From Planctomycetes bacterium B3_Pla (GTDB lineage Bacteria > Planctomycetota > Phycisphaerae > Sedimentisphaerales > Anaerobacaceae): DNA of 64,000 bases. This document shows, in pieces, positions 1-7,576 of this stretch (position 1 is its first letter; each line of letters opens with the position of its first letter). Made by a program: the position numbers and the translations under genes. The notes beneath the pieces are model-generated. The model was not told where the DNA came from. It made no database searches and saw only the letters and a list, made by a program, of their open reading frames with translations. The stretch covers positions 1-64,000 of the forward strand of contig NJBM01000021.1 in assembly GCA_005223045.1 (NCBI GenBank), read 5' to 3'.

Positions 1-59
1 TCTCAGGCAGCACCGCACGAAACGGTGGATTTGCCGGCGTGAAAATAGAGAAAGCTTAA
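1..59 (+). CDS. C-terminal end of an upstream gene, probably a molybdopterin oxidoreductase catalytic subunit (partial)
   Basis: The reading frame from base 3 is open to a TAA at 57-59 and would encode a tail ending GGFAGVKIEKA. That glycine-then-basic ending resembles the last strand of the molybdopterin-binding domain of DMSO-reductase-family enzymes. The Fe-S subunit begins 24 bases later, and such subunits usually follow their catalytic subunit directly. Frame 1 is also open, to a TGA at 40-42, so the frame choice is an inference from the neighbour. The gene starts outside the window. Confidence 0.4.
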   Translation, partial: SGSTARNGGFAGVKIEKA

Positions 60-83
60 CATTAAATTAGAAAGTTTAATATT

Positions 84-881
84 ATGGCAAGATACGGAAT
101 GGCAATAGATTTGAACAAATGTGTGGGTTGCGGCGCCTGTGCGTTAGCCTGCAAAACAGAGAACAACACAGAATTCGAGCAAGATGGCAGAAAGTATAAC
201 TGGGCCGACTTTTTAACGTTCACCGAAGGCAAATTTGCCGAAGGGAATGTGAAATATAAAGTCATGCCGGTACTTTGCAACCATTGCACAAATGCACCTT
301 GTGTCGATATTTGTCCTGTAAATCCTAAAGCAATGTTTAAGAACGCTGACGGGATAACTTTGCACAATGATGACAGATGTATAGGTTGTCAGTTTTGCCA
401 GTCGGCATGCCCTTACAGTTCCAGGGACGTCAATGCCGATGGAGTGCAGTATTCAGTGATTACTTTCAATCCGGAAACCCCGAATACACATAGTTTTTAC
501 AATGACGCAACTGCCGTAGTTCCGAATTGTACATCTACACCTGCTGAAACCTCCGAGTTGGCTGGAACCAAACCTCCGGACAAGAATGAATACACACATC
601 CTGATTATAATGCTGTCCGGCCTTCGAAGGTGACCGAAAAGTGCATATTCTGTCATCACCGACTGCAAAACGGGGAAAGTCCTTATTGTGTTGTCTCATG
701 TCCTTCCGGAGCACGCGTGTTCGGCGACCTGGAGGACCCTCAGAGTGAAATAAGCCAGTTGTTAGCCGCTAACGGACACGATAGATTGGCCGACAATTCC
801 GGGCAAATGCTGGGAGCCGAGCAGGGGACAGATCCACACGTGTTCTATATAGGACGTTTTAACGCCGGCAACGGTCAGTAG
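84..881 (+). CDS. Four-cluster [4Fe-4S] electron-transfer subunit, DmsB/PsrB/TtrB type
   Basis: This 265-residue ferredoxin-like protein would pass electrons between a quinol or other donor and a molybdopterin catalytic subunit. Four complete cysteine motifs are visible: CVGCGACALAC near residue 13, CNHCTNAPCVDIC near 74, CIGCQFCQSACPY near 99, and a wide motif beginning CIFCHH near 188 and ending PYCVVSC. This order is typical of the beta subunits of DMSO, polysulfide, tetrathionate and related reductases. There is no Tat or Sec leader, as expected for a subunit exported with its partner or kept in the cytoplasm. No NrfD/DmsC membrane anchor follows; the next gene is a TorD-like chaperone after a terminator. 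The substrate of the complex cannot be told from this subunit. The ATG has only a weak purine-rich ribosome site. Confidence 0.85.
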   Translation: MARYGMAIDLNKCVGCGACALACKTENNTEFEQDGRKYNWADFLTFTEGKFAEGNVKYKVMPVLCNHCTNAPCVDICPVNPKAMFKNADGITLHNDDRCIGCQFCQSACPYSSRDVNADGVQYSVITFNPETPNTHSFYNDATAVVPNCTSTPAETSELAGTKPPDKNEYTHPDYNAVRPSKVTEKCIFCHHRLQNGESPYCVVSCPSGARVFGDLEDPQSEISQLLAANGHDRLADNSGQMLGAEQGTDPHVFYIGRFNAGNGQ

Positions 882-986
882 TCAGTAAGAAGGGATCGAG
901 TCGGGATTAACGTTGACGGCAAGCATAGATCGATCAACGAACATGATCGGGTTAGCCTGCGTGGTCCTGTTTTGAATGAAAAGTAA

Positions 987-1035
987 AGAATAAAGAGGCT
1001 TGACTATAGGGCCTCTTTATTCTTGCTTTCTTTTT
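987..1035 (+). terminator. Rho-independent terminator after the Fe-S subunit gene
   Basis: AGAATAAAGAGGC at 987-999 pairs with GCCTCTTTATTCT at 1011-1023 (13-bp perfect stem, 11-base loop). A T-rich tract follows. It lies 105 bases past the Fe-S gene stop and before the chaperone gene, so the chaperone and cofactor genes may have their own promoter. Confidence 0.75.
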
Positions 1036-1122
1036 CTATTAGAATCGGTTATTCACTTGGTATCGTGCCTTCGTTATTGGCGATAGATTGTTGTCAAGAG
1101 TGAATTTCCGAACAAGACGGTT

Positions 1123-1761
1123 ATGGACAAAAAAGATTTCATTTTTTCCGAGCACGCCAGAGCAAGCGTTTTCAATATATTCACTGCCCTTTTGTGTCAA
1201 CCGGAGGAAGATCTGATCCGGAACAACGAGGTTTTCGATACGCTTGGATTAGCACTGAACAATGTGAATCCCGAGTGTTCTGAGATCGCCGGCCGGATGC
1301 AGGAAGCTATGAAGCATAGTACGGCGCAGAAACTGTTGATTGAATATACACGGCTTTTCATCGGTCCTTTTAAATCGCTTGTGCCCCCTTACAGCTCGCT
1401 GTATTTCGGCAGTGATACTTTGATGAGCGACGAGACCGTCTGGGTGGTAGATTTTTACAGAAAGGCGGGACTCAAGTTCGACCAGGAAACGAAAGAGGTT
1501 CCGGATCATATTGCCATCGAAACGGAATTTATGTATTGGCTGATACATAACGAAATAAATGCACTGGATGCGGGAGACAGGGATAAATCTTTTTCTTTGT
1601 GGGAAAACCAGCGGGAATTCTTTGATAAACATTACAAGAAGTGGGCGCCCGAGTTTTGCGAAAGAGTAGCAACTGAAACGAACGATGAGTATTTCAGAGT
1701 ATTAGCCGAATGCTTGAAAAGATTCATTAATGATGTTGAAATTCCTGCATTCCCTGAATAG
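1123..1761 (+). CDS. TorD/DmsD-family chaperone for a molybdoenzyme
   Basis: This is a 212-residue, mostly helical protein of the TorD family, whose members bind the signal peptide and apo-form of molybdopterin enzymes and help insert the cofactor. Diagnostic segments are EYTRLFIGP followed by PPYSSLYFG near residues 75-100, and PDHIAIETEFMYWLI near 127-141, which matches the PDH-x(3)-E-x-EFM core. Length is normal for the family (about 200). Its place between the Fe-S subunit and the molybdenum-cofactor genes fits a dedicated maturation role. The partner enzyme is inferred to be the one cut by the left window edge. A weak purine stretch precedes the ATG. Confidence 0.85.
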   Translation: MDKKDFIFSEHARASVFNIFTALLCQPEEDLIRNNEVFDTLGLALNNVNPECSEIAGRMQEAMKHSTAQKLLIEYTRLFIGPFKSLVPPYSSLYFGSDTLMSDETVWVVDFYRKAGLKFDQETKEVPDHIAIETEFMYWLIHNEINALDAGDRDKSFSLWENQREFFDKHYKKWAPEFCERVATETNDEYFRVLAECLKRFINDVEIPAFPE

Positions 1762-1798
1762 GCGCCTGCGATACAGTTGGAAGACATTGCGGCCGATA

Positions 1799-1851
1799 GT
1801 AGGGGCAACCCTATGTGGTTGCTCAGGGCAGGCACGCAGGCCTGCCCCTAC
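1799..1851. repeat. Intergenic palindromic repeat (GTAGGGGCAACC family)
   Basis: GTAGGGGCA at the left end mirrors TGCCCCTAC at the right end, with CAGGC/GCCTG inner arms. A related copy with GTAGGAGCGACC and GGTTGCCCTTAC ends lies at 7507-7576. It occupies the gap between the chaperone gene and the small gene that follows. Confidence 0.6.
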
Positions 1852-1874
1852 TTTAGTAAAGAAAGGGCATATAG

Positions 1875-2060
1875 ATGGCGTATGAACGTGACCAAAAGCC
1901 TGCATTCGAGGCTGAATTGGCGGTTAACGGACAGGAAATTGAGTTGAATAGATTCGCCGGGAATTTTATTTGCCAAACTGTTGTTGGCATGGTCAAATCT
2001 CTGCGAGGTGTAGGTAACGTGGAAACTATTAGCCTGAAGATTTCATGCAAGACAGAGTGA
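1875..2060 (+). CDS. Small protein of unknown function in the molybdenum-cofactor cluster
   Basis: This 61-residue protein is not assigned to a family. It is preceded by AGAAAGGG about 8 bases upstream of the ATG, a fair ribosome site. The sequence has alternating hydrophobic and charged residues (AELAVNGQEIELNRFAGNF, then a helix-like TVVGMVKSLRGVG, then a final strand ETISLKISCK). That suggests a small alpha/beta fold without signal peptide or membrane segment. I have an impression of similar short proteins in anaerobes, but cannot confirm it. It sits between the TorD-like chaperone and moeA, so a role around molybdoenzyme maturation is possible on context alone. Confidence 0.55.
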   Translation: MAYERDQKPAFEAELAVNGQEIELNRFAGNFICQTVVGMVKSLRGVGNVETISLKISCKTE

Positions 2061-2150
2061 GTATCAGGTATGGTCGGAGTTTTCCCCTGGCTCAGGGTGT
2101 TGAAGAGGCGTATCTTGTGGATGGAATAGCTGTATGTTGGGAAGGAAATA

Positions 2151-3326
2151 GTGTTACCGTTTGAGAAAGCTTTGGATACCGTTTTGAAATCGGCCCGACC
2201 CCTCGGCGCCGAACGTGTCGGCATCGCTGAGGCGGCAAATCGCGTGTTGGCCGAGGATGTCAAATCGGATATGGATATCCCGCCGTTCAACAAGTCCGCA
2301 ATGGACGGCTATGCCTGCCGAAGAGCGGATTTGACCGATGAGCTTAGATTGATCGAAACCATCCCGGCCGGCTACACGCCTGCCAAATCGGTCGGTCCCG
2401 GCCAGTGTGCCAAGATCATGACAGGCGGCGTCGTACCGGAAGGCGCCGACTGCGTGGTCATGAAAGAGTACATCGAAACTCCGGCCGAAAACACCGTTCG
2501 TTTTGTCGGCGAGGGTACGAAAGACAACGTATGTCAAAAGGGTGAGGACATTAAAGCGGGCGACGTCGTCCTGCGCAAAGGCACGGTGCTCAAGCCTCAT
2601 CACATCGCAGTTCTTGCCTCGGTCGGCAGCGCCGGGCCGATGGTCGCGAAGATGCCGAGAGTCGGGATTATTGCAACAGGCAACGAGCTGGTTGATCCCG
2701 GATCCGTGCCGGAGCCGTCTCAGATAAGAAACAGCAACAGTTTTCAACTTGCCGCCCAGGCCCGGAGCACGGGGACGCTCGCAACCGATTACGGCATCAC
2801 CGAAGACACCGAAGAGGCTATCGATGAGATGTTCAAGAAGGTCGCCGCCGACAATGACGTGGTTATTGTTTCGGGCGGCGTCTCGGTAGGAGATTTCGAC
2901 TACGTTCCGGACATACTCAGGCGTAACAACATAGATCTGCTGTTTGAAGGTGTCGCCGTTAAGCCGGGCAGGCCCTCGGTTTTCGGCGTATCGGAGGATA
3001 TTTATTGCTTTGGTCTGCCGGGCAATCCGATGTCCACGTTCGTGCAGTTCGAGATTCTGATTAAACCTTTTCTCTATAAGCTGATGGGCTGCGAACACAA
3101 GTATCACGATGTCCGTATGCCTCTGGATGAGTCCATAGAAAGAAGGAAGACTGAAAGGCAGGTGTGGTTTCCTGCTGCAATAACGGCAGCAGGGACAGTG
3201 AAACTCATTGAATATCACGGCTCGGCACACATCAGCTCGCTGTGTTCGGCCGACGGATTGGTCTGCATGGACGTCGGTGTCTCGCAAATAGACAAGGGAA
3301 CAATAATTCCCGTCAGGCTGATTTGA
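2151..3326 (+). CDS. moeA: Molybdopterin molybdenumtransferase
   Basis: MoeA inserts molybdate into adenylated molybdopterin. The 391-residue length is standard. Visible family segments are the N-terminal PPFNKSAMDGYA near residue 43, the TGGVVPEGAD loop near 90, the MoCF-domain segments ATGNEL, VSGGVSVGDFDYV and KPGRPSVFG, and FGLPGNPMST near 286. The start is a GTG preceded by GAAGGAA seven bases upstream. The C-terminal domain IV (from about 320) is present. It begins the run moeA-moaA-moaC-MOSC-mog, spaced by 8-30 bases or overlapping, so these are probably one transcript. Confidence 0.93.
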   Translation: MLPFEKALDTVLKSARPLGAERVGIAEAANRVLAEDVKSDMDIPPFNKSAMDGYACRRADLTDELRLIETIPAGYTPAKSVGPGQCAKIMTGGVVPEGADCVVMKEYIETPAENTVRFVGEGTKDNVCQKGEDIKAGDVVLRKGTVLKPHHIAVLASVGSAGPMVAKMPRVGIIATGNELVDPGSVPEPSQIRNSNSFQLAAQARSTGTLATDYGITEDTEEAIDEMFKKVAADNDVVIVSGGVSVGDFDYVPDILRRNNIDLLFEGVAVKPGRPSVFGVSEDIYCFGLPGNPMSTFVQFEILIKPFLYKLMGCEHKYHDVRMPLDESIERRKTERQVWFPAAITAAGTVKLIEYHGSAHISSLCSADGLVCMDVGVSQIDKGTIIPVRLI

Positions 3327-3356
3327 CTGAAAGGGAAGCTTTAGGTTCTGTAAGCA

Positions 3357-4310
3357 ATGGCTGCCAACTATCTGAGAATTTCCGTTACCGACAGGTGCAA
3401 TTTGAAATGCATCTACTGCCATCCTCTGGGCGGATGCGATCTGATCGACCATGAAAAGATATTGACCTTCGAAGAGATACGCCGCATCGTTCGGCTCTTC
3501 GTCAAGTGCGGGATAAGAAAGGTCCGGCTTACCGGCGGTGAGCCGTTAGTGAGAAAAGACATCGTTGAACTCGTGCGCGAGCTGGCCGGTATTGACGGCA
3601 TCGAACAGTTGGCGCTTACAACCAACGGGGTTCTTCTTGAACCTATGGCCGGGCAGCTCAAAGAAGCCGGTTTGCAGCGGGTCAACATCAGCGTGGATTC
3701 GGCCCAGAGGCAAAGCTACAAACACATCACCGGGCATGATTTGTTGCCTGAAGTGACCAGAGGAATTCACAAGGCGATAGAGGTTGGTTTCAAGACTGTA
3801 AAGATAAACGCCGTGATTCTAAAGGGAATAAACGAGTCCGAGATCCCGGCGCTTGCGCGCATGAGTACCGATATGCCGCTGGCGGTCAGATTCATCGAGT
3901 ATTGCCCGACCAGCAAATACACGAAGCCTGCAAGTGCGTTCATACCCAACAGCGAGGTCCGCAAAGTGATCGAACGTGAGCTCGGACCGCTTTCGCCGGC
4001 CCTTGTCAGAAATATCGACGGACCCGCCTTGAATTTCAAGCTGAAAGATTCTGCCGGGACGATAGGTTTCATAAGCGGGCGCTCTTCGATATTCTGCCGG
4101 AATTGCAATCGGCTTCGTCTTACCAGCGACGGGAAAGTCAGCCCCTGTCTGTATTCGGCCCACAGTTATGACGTCAAGGGGCTTATCAGGGCCGGCGCCG
4201 GCGACCGGGTGGTGCTGGATCTGCTAAAAAAGATATTAGACGAAAAAAGCGACTTCACAAAGTTGAACTCACCGGCGCCGGATTTCTCCATGCAAAACAT
4301 CGGCGGCTGA
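3357..4310 (+). CDS. moaA: GTP 3',8-cyclase (radical SAM)
   Basis: MoaA carries out the first step of molybdopterin synthesis, rearranging GTP with MoaC to cyclic pyranopterin monophosphate. The 317-residue protein has the radical-SAM motif CNLKCIYC near residue 15, the GGEP motif near 60, and the C-terminal second-cluster motif CRNCNRLRLTSDGKVSPC near 247. It ends in the double glycine (NIGG) characteristic of active MoaA. An in-frame TAA two codons before the ATG fixes the start, so the usual N-terminal extension of about ten residues is absent. It lies 30 bases after moeA. Confidence 0.95.
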   Translation: MAANYLRISVTDRCNLKCIYCHPLGGCDLIDHEKILTFEEIRRIVRLFVKCGIRKVRLTGGEPLVRKDIVELVRELAGIDGIEQLALTTNGVLLEPMAGQLKEAGLQRVNISVDSAQRQSYKHITGHDLLPEVTRGIHKAIEVGFKTVKINAVILKGINESEIPALARMSTDMPLAVRFIEYCPTSKYTKPASAFIPNSEVRKVIERELGPLSPALVRNIDGPALNFKLKDSAGTIGFISGRSSIFCRNCNRLRLTSDGKVSPCLYSAHSYDVKGLIRAGAGDRVVLDLLKKILDEKSDFTKLNSPAPDFSMQNIGG

Positions 4311-4318
4311 AAAGAGAT

Positions 4319-4756
4319 ATGATAGACGTGAGCGGCAAGAATGTTACGGTCAGAACTGCAAAAGCGTGCGGGCGCATTGTTCTCGGCCAAAAGGCATTTG
4401 ATGCCGTCAGGCAAGGCGCCTGTATCAAGGGAGATGTGCCTGCGACGGCGAAAATAGCAGCAATGCAGGCTGTCAAATCAACGTCAGCGATAATTCCGAT
4501 GTGTCACCCGATCCTGATTGAAGCTGTCGATGTTGATTTTGCCCTGAATGAGCAGGATAAGTCGGCTGCCGTGACTGTCACCGTCAGATCGTCAGGTAAA
4601 ACAGGCGTCGAAATGGAGGCCCTTACGGGGGCGACTGTGGCTTGTCTTACGATTTACGATATGCTCAAGTACACGGGCAAGGCAATGACGATAACCGAGG
4701 TCGAGTTGATTGAAAAAACCGGCGGAAAAAGTGGCGATTACAAACGGCAGGATTAA
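4319..4756 (+). CDS. moaC: Cyclic pyranopterin monophosphate synthase
   Basis: MoaC converts the MoaA product to cyclic pyranopterin monophosphate. The 145-residue protein starts at MIDVSGK, lacking the 10-15 residue lead of many homologues, but the core is complete: the IPMCHPI catalytic segment near 59, the VEMEALTGA segment near 99, and KTGGKSGDY near the end. It begins 8 bases after moaA and its last 26 bases overlap the MOSC gene, so the genes are probably translationally coupled. Confidence 0.95.
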   Translation: MIDVSGKNVTVRTAKACGRIVLGQKAFDAVRQGACIKGDVPATAKIAAMQAVKSTSAIIPMCHPILIEAVDVDFALNEQDKSAAVTVTVRSSGKTGVEMEALTGATVACLTIYDMLKYTGKAMTITEVELIEKTGGKSGDYKRQD

Positions 4757-5180
4757 AGCGATATCTGTTTCGACGGAGAAGGGTACACAGAAAACCAATG
4801 TGCCCGAAGCCGAGTTGAGGATCGACCTCGGGATTGTCGGAGACGCTCACGCGGGCAAGTGGCACCGGCAGGTAAGTCTGCTGGCTGTCGAGTCCATAGA
4901 TAAAATGGTCGCAATGGGGGCGAACGTCTCGCCGGGCAATTTCGCTGAGAACATCACCACCGAAGGCATCGATCTGCTCAAGCTGTCTCTCGGCGGCAGG
5001 CTCAGGCTGGGCCGAGACGTCGAGCTTGAAGTTACGCAGTTCGGCAAGAAATGCCACAGCCGGTGTGAAATCTTCGAGCAGGTGGGCGACTGCATTATGC
5101 CGCGAGAAGGCATCTTTGCGAAGGTGATTAGCCCCGGTCGAATCAACGTTGGCGATGTGATAGAGGTGCTCGATGATTAG
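4731..5180 (+). CDS. MOSC-domain protein
   Basis: This is a stand-alone MOSC domain of 149 residues. MOSC proteins bind a sulfur or molybdenum ligand on a conserved cysteine and include the C-terminal part of Moco sulfurases and YiiM-like reductases. Seen here are GIVGDAHAGKWHRQVSLL near residue 36, SPGNFAENITT near 70, and the candidate cysteines in GKKCHSRCEIF near 107. I choose the GTG at 4731 because GGCGGAAAAA precedes it; an ATG at 4710 in the same frame would add seven residues. It overlaps moaC at the front and the Mog/MoaB gene at the end (ATGATTAG). Confidence 0.88.
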   Translation: MAITNGRIKAISVSTEKGTQKTNVPEAELRIDLGIVGDAHAGKWHRQVSLLAVESIDKMVAMGANVSPGNFAENITTEGIDLLKLSLGGRLRLGRDVELEVTQFGKKCHSRCEIFEQVGDCIMPREGIFAKVISPGRINVGDVIEVLDD

Positions 5181-5649
5181 GGCTGCTATTTTGACGATCA
5201 GCGACACCTGTTCCAAAGGGGGCAGAGAAGATGTGAGCGGCAGGACGATAGCAGAAATGCTGGCCGAGGACACATTCGAGATCTGTCAGAGGGAGATTGT
5301 AGCCGACGATTTTAAGACAATAGCCGATGCGTTGAAGCGTTTTTCCGATGAGGCGGGTGTTGATGTGGTGCTTACGACAGGCGGGACAGGACTGGGGCCT
5401 CGCGACGTAACGCCGGAGGCCACTGCATCTGTATGTGAAAGGATGGTCCCCGGCTTAGGCGAACTGATGAGGGCTGAAGGTCTAAAGAAGACCAGGAACG
5501 CCGTTCTCTCACGAGGTACGGCGGGAGTTCGGGGCAAAACGCTCGTAGTCAATCTGCCGGGCAGCCCGAAGGCCGTGAAAGAATCGCTGGAGATAATACT
5601 GGGCGTTCTGCCACACGCCGTGAAGATGATGTTGGGCGGCGGGCATTGA
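5173..5649 (+). CDS. Molybdopterin adenylyltransferase, Mog/MoaB family
   Basis: This 158-residue MoCF-domain protein adenylates molybdopterin before metal insertion. It carries the hallmark TTGGTGLGPRDVTPEAT near residue 68 and the LPGSPKAV loop near 127. The ISDTCSKG segment at the N-terminus and the length resemble Mog/MoaB proteins of anaerobes. The ATG overlaps the MOSC stop, with GAGGTG upstream inside the MOSC gene. Mog and MoaB cannot be separated by eye, so no symbol is given. Confidence 0.9.
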   Translation: MIRAAILTISDTCSKGGREDVSGRTIAEMLAEDTFEICQREIVADDFKTIADALKRFSDEAGVDVVLTTGGTGLGPRDVTPEATASVCERMVPGLGELMRAEGLKKTRNAVLSRGTAGVRGKTLVVNLPGSPKAVKESLEIILGVLPHAVKMMLGGGH

Positions 5650-5723
5650 CAATAGAAGCTCAAAAGCATATACTGGTAGTTGGGCGGACTTTGAACCGCC
5701 AAGTCCCGATGGGAGGTATAGCT

Positions 5724-6089
5724 ATGAGCACAAACAAGAAATGCCTGCTGGTTATGATGACGACGGTTCTTGTCGGCGCGTCGCTTTGCGTTGATGGCTG
5801 CAAAAAGACGGAGGCCAAGGGCAGCGTCGATCTTTGCACCAAGTGCGGGCAGGTAAAAGGCGGCGAGTTGTGCTGCAAGCCGGACCAGACCGAGTGCATT
5901 ATATGCGGCCTGGTGGAAGGCTCGCCCGGCTGCTGCAACATTCCCGAGGGAGCGGAGACGGCGGCGGTCTGCACCACATGCGGCCAGATGGCGGGCAGTG
6001 ACGTATGCTGCCAGCCGGGTCAAGACAAATGCTCGAAGTGCGGTCTCGTCAAGAGTTCGCCCGGCTGCTGCAAGATTCCAAAAAACTAA
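5724..6089 (+). CDS. Cysteine-rich exported protein with two C-x2-C-G / CC repeats
   Basis: I start this 121-residue protein at the ATG with GGGAGG seven bases upstream; the frame is open further left but without that support. Residues 1-26 form a lysine-led hydrophobic leader ending VDGC, an imperfect lipobox, so it may be a lipoprotein. The rest is two copies of a roughly 40-residue unit: CTKCGQ-x5-CCKP, then C-x2-CGL, then SPGCC-x-IP (first copy from about residue 37, second from about 79). Each copy holds eight cysteines in four pairs, a pattern that would suit zinc, iron or other soft-metal binding. There are no histidine ligands and no heme motif (CxxCH). It follows the Mog/MoaB gene by 74 bases on the same strand, so it could belong to the molybdenum operon, but function is unknown. 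Confidence 0.75.
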   Translation: MSTNKKCLLVMMTTVLVGASLCVDGCKKTEAKGSVDLCTKCGQVKGGELCCKPDQTECIICGLVEGSPGCCNIPEGAETAAVCTTCGQMAGSDVCCQPGQDKCSKCGLVKSSPGCCKIPKN

Positions 6090-6107
6090 AACGCAGGGCT
6101 GCGTCGA

Positions 6108-6137
6108 TTGGACAGAGAGCAGGAATTTGGCTATAAT
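6108..6137 (+). promoter_or_regulatory. Sigma-70-like promoter for the Tat-exported protein gene
   Basis: TTGGAC at 6108-6113, an 18-base spacer, and a perfect TATAAT at 6132-6137. The ATG of the next gene is at 6179, giving a leader of about 35 bases with AGAAAGGTG as ribosome site. This suggests the gene is transcribed independently of the molybdenum cluster. Confidence 0.6.
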
Positions 6138-6178
6138 TGTGCCGGTCCGACTTAATAAACATTTGAGAAAGGTGAACT

Positions 6179-7138
6179 ATGTCCGACAATCTGAATCGCC
6201 GCAATTTCTTAAAGAAATCCCTCGCCGCATCTCCGGCTGCCGCTCTGGCTCTGAGTTTCGAAGAGAAAGCACTGCTGGCCGCGACGGCAAAGAAGCCGGC
6301 CGCGAAGATGCCGGGAGGTTCGGTCAAAGGTCTGCCTATGGGCAAGATCGGCAACATCAATATCAGCAGGATATTCTGCGGAGGCAATCTAATCAGCGGA
6401 TTCGCCCACAGCAGGGACCTGATTTACGTCTCTTCGTTGCTGCGGAAATACTTCACCGACGAGAAGGTGATGGAGACCTTCGAGATTTGCGAAGAGACCG
6501 GTATCAACACGGCGATACTTCGGCTCGACGAGCACTGCATCAGGATTATCAACAAGTACTGGAACAACAGGGGCGGCAAGCTGCAATGGATCGCCCAGGT
6601 CAAGATGCCGTCAAATGATCCGCTAAGTGATGCAAAAGCGGCCATTGATAACGGGGCCATCGGAGCTTATGTGCACGGCGGCGTTGCGGACAGACTCGTT
6701 GCAGAAGGCCGGGCCGACCTTCTCGGAAAGGCGGTCGATTTTATCAAGCAGAACGGAGTCATAGCCGGCATGGGTGGTCACAGCGTGGAAGTGCCGATGG
6801 CTTGTGAAAAAGAGGGCCTGGACGTTGATTTCTATATGAAGACCCTGCACAGCCACAAGTATTGGTCCGCCGACAGGCAGCCCGAGAACGACAACATCTG
6901 GTCCAAGACTCCCGACAAAACTGCTGAATTCATGAGAAAAGTGGACAAGCCCTGGATAGCCTACAAGGTGATGGCGGCCGGAGCGATCCAACCTAAAGAC
7001 GCCTTCAAATATGCCTACGAAAACGGGGCTGATTTCATCTGTGCCGGAATGTTTGATTTCCAGGTCAGAGAGGACGTGATTCTCGCAAAGGACGCATTAG
7101 CGGGCAAGATTAACAGGCAGCGCCCCTGGAGAGGATGA
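6179..7138 (+). CDS. Tat-exported protein, aldo/keto-reductase-like or TIM-barrel fold
   Basis: The 319-residue protein opens with a twin-arginine leader (RRNFLKKSLAASPAAALALS, residues 8-27), so it is probably exported folded. After residue 50 it reads LPMGKIGNINISRIFCGGNL, which resembles the first strand of aldo/keto-reductase-type barrels in planctomycetes. Later segments have barrel-like strand/helix alternation: TGINTAILRLD, WIAQVKMP, GVIAGMGGHS, KPWIAYKVMAAGAI, GADFICAGMFDFQV. The classical AKR catalytic tetrad (D-Y-K-H) is not evident, so reductase activity is unproven. Ribosome site AGAAAGGTG precedes the ATG by seven bases, and a consensus promoter lies just upstream. Confidence 0.7.
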   Translation: MSDNLNRRNFLKKSLAASPAAALALSFEEKALLAATAKKPAAKMPGGSVKGLPMGKIGNINISRIFCGGNLISGFAHSRDLIYVSSLLRKYFTDEKVMETFEICEETGINTAILRLDEHCIRIINKYWNNRGGKLQWIAQVKMPSNDPLSDAKAAIDNGAIGAYVHGGVADRLVAEGRADLLGKAVDFIKQNGVIAGMGGHSVEVPMACEKEGLDVDFYMKTLHSHKYWSADRQPENDNIWSKTPDKTAEFMRKVDKPWIAYKVMAAGAIQPKDAFKYAYENGADFICAGMFDFQVREDVILAKDALAGKINRQRPWRG

Positions 7139-7506
7139 GCGGAATTTTGAATTATATGGAGCAGCCGGCGCAAAAAAGATGCCAGACGCATGTGGTGCAT
7201 GATGAACTCATCCCCACCTCGTCTGGCGTATTGTGCAGTGCCTTTATGTGCATGATGGCTGATCATGCGCTATAGCGAAAGCCGCTTAGCTTGCACTCAC
7301 AATATAAATAAATTATACAAAACATCCACCATTCTCCAAACCAACCAAAGGTGGTAATTAGTCCTGTCACAAAACTGTATCGAGAGTCCAGACATCCCCC
7401 GGCGCAACCTTGCCTTCGGCAGATACTCGAACATGTTCAGTTTCATATAATAGTAACGGCCCAGACGTGATTCTGTGTAAAGAAAGTTGAAAGGATAAAC
7501 TGCGCC
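7139..7506. other. Intergenic region with an imperfect hairpin, no gene seen
   Basis: About 370 bases between two convergent genes. The only structure noted is GCCAGACG-x(3)-GTGG near 7181-7195 facing CCAC-x(2)-CGTCTGGC at 7214-7227, an imperfect hairpin without a T tract. The remainder is A/T-rich and carries no convincing open frame or promoter. Confidence 0.5.
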
Positions 7507-7576
7507 GTAGGAGCGACCCTGTGTGGTCGCCCTAACCTTCGCGCAAATCAGGGCGGCCACATCGGGTTGCCCTTAC
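7507..7576. repeat. Intergenic palindromic repeat overlapping the MFS gene 3' end
   Basis: GTAGGAGCGACCCTGTGTGG on the left mirrors CCACATCGGGTTGCCCTTAC on the right, with GTCGCCCT/AGGGCGGC inner arms. It is related to the copy at 1799-1851. The last 15 or so codons of the minus-strand MFS gene lie inside it. Confidence 0.65.

Noticed and set aside
882..2150. Possible molybdenum-cofactor riboswitch upstream of the moe/moa genes
   Set aside because: I could not recognise the conserved aptamer core by eye; only a terminator and a palindromic repeat were supported. A covariance search would decide.
2154..3452. Long minus-strand open frame (432 codons) opposite moeA
   Set aside because: It lies wholly opposite a confident gene, has no ribosome site, and its translation shows no family motif; it is a codon-bias shadow.
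5998..6618. Plus-strand frame spanning the cysteine-rich gene end and the Tat protein gene
   Set aside because: It crosses a promoter and two real genes in another frame; its translation is Arg/Gln-rich nonsense.
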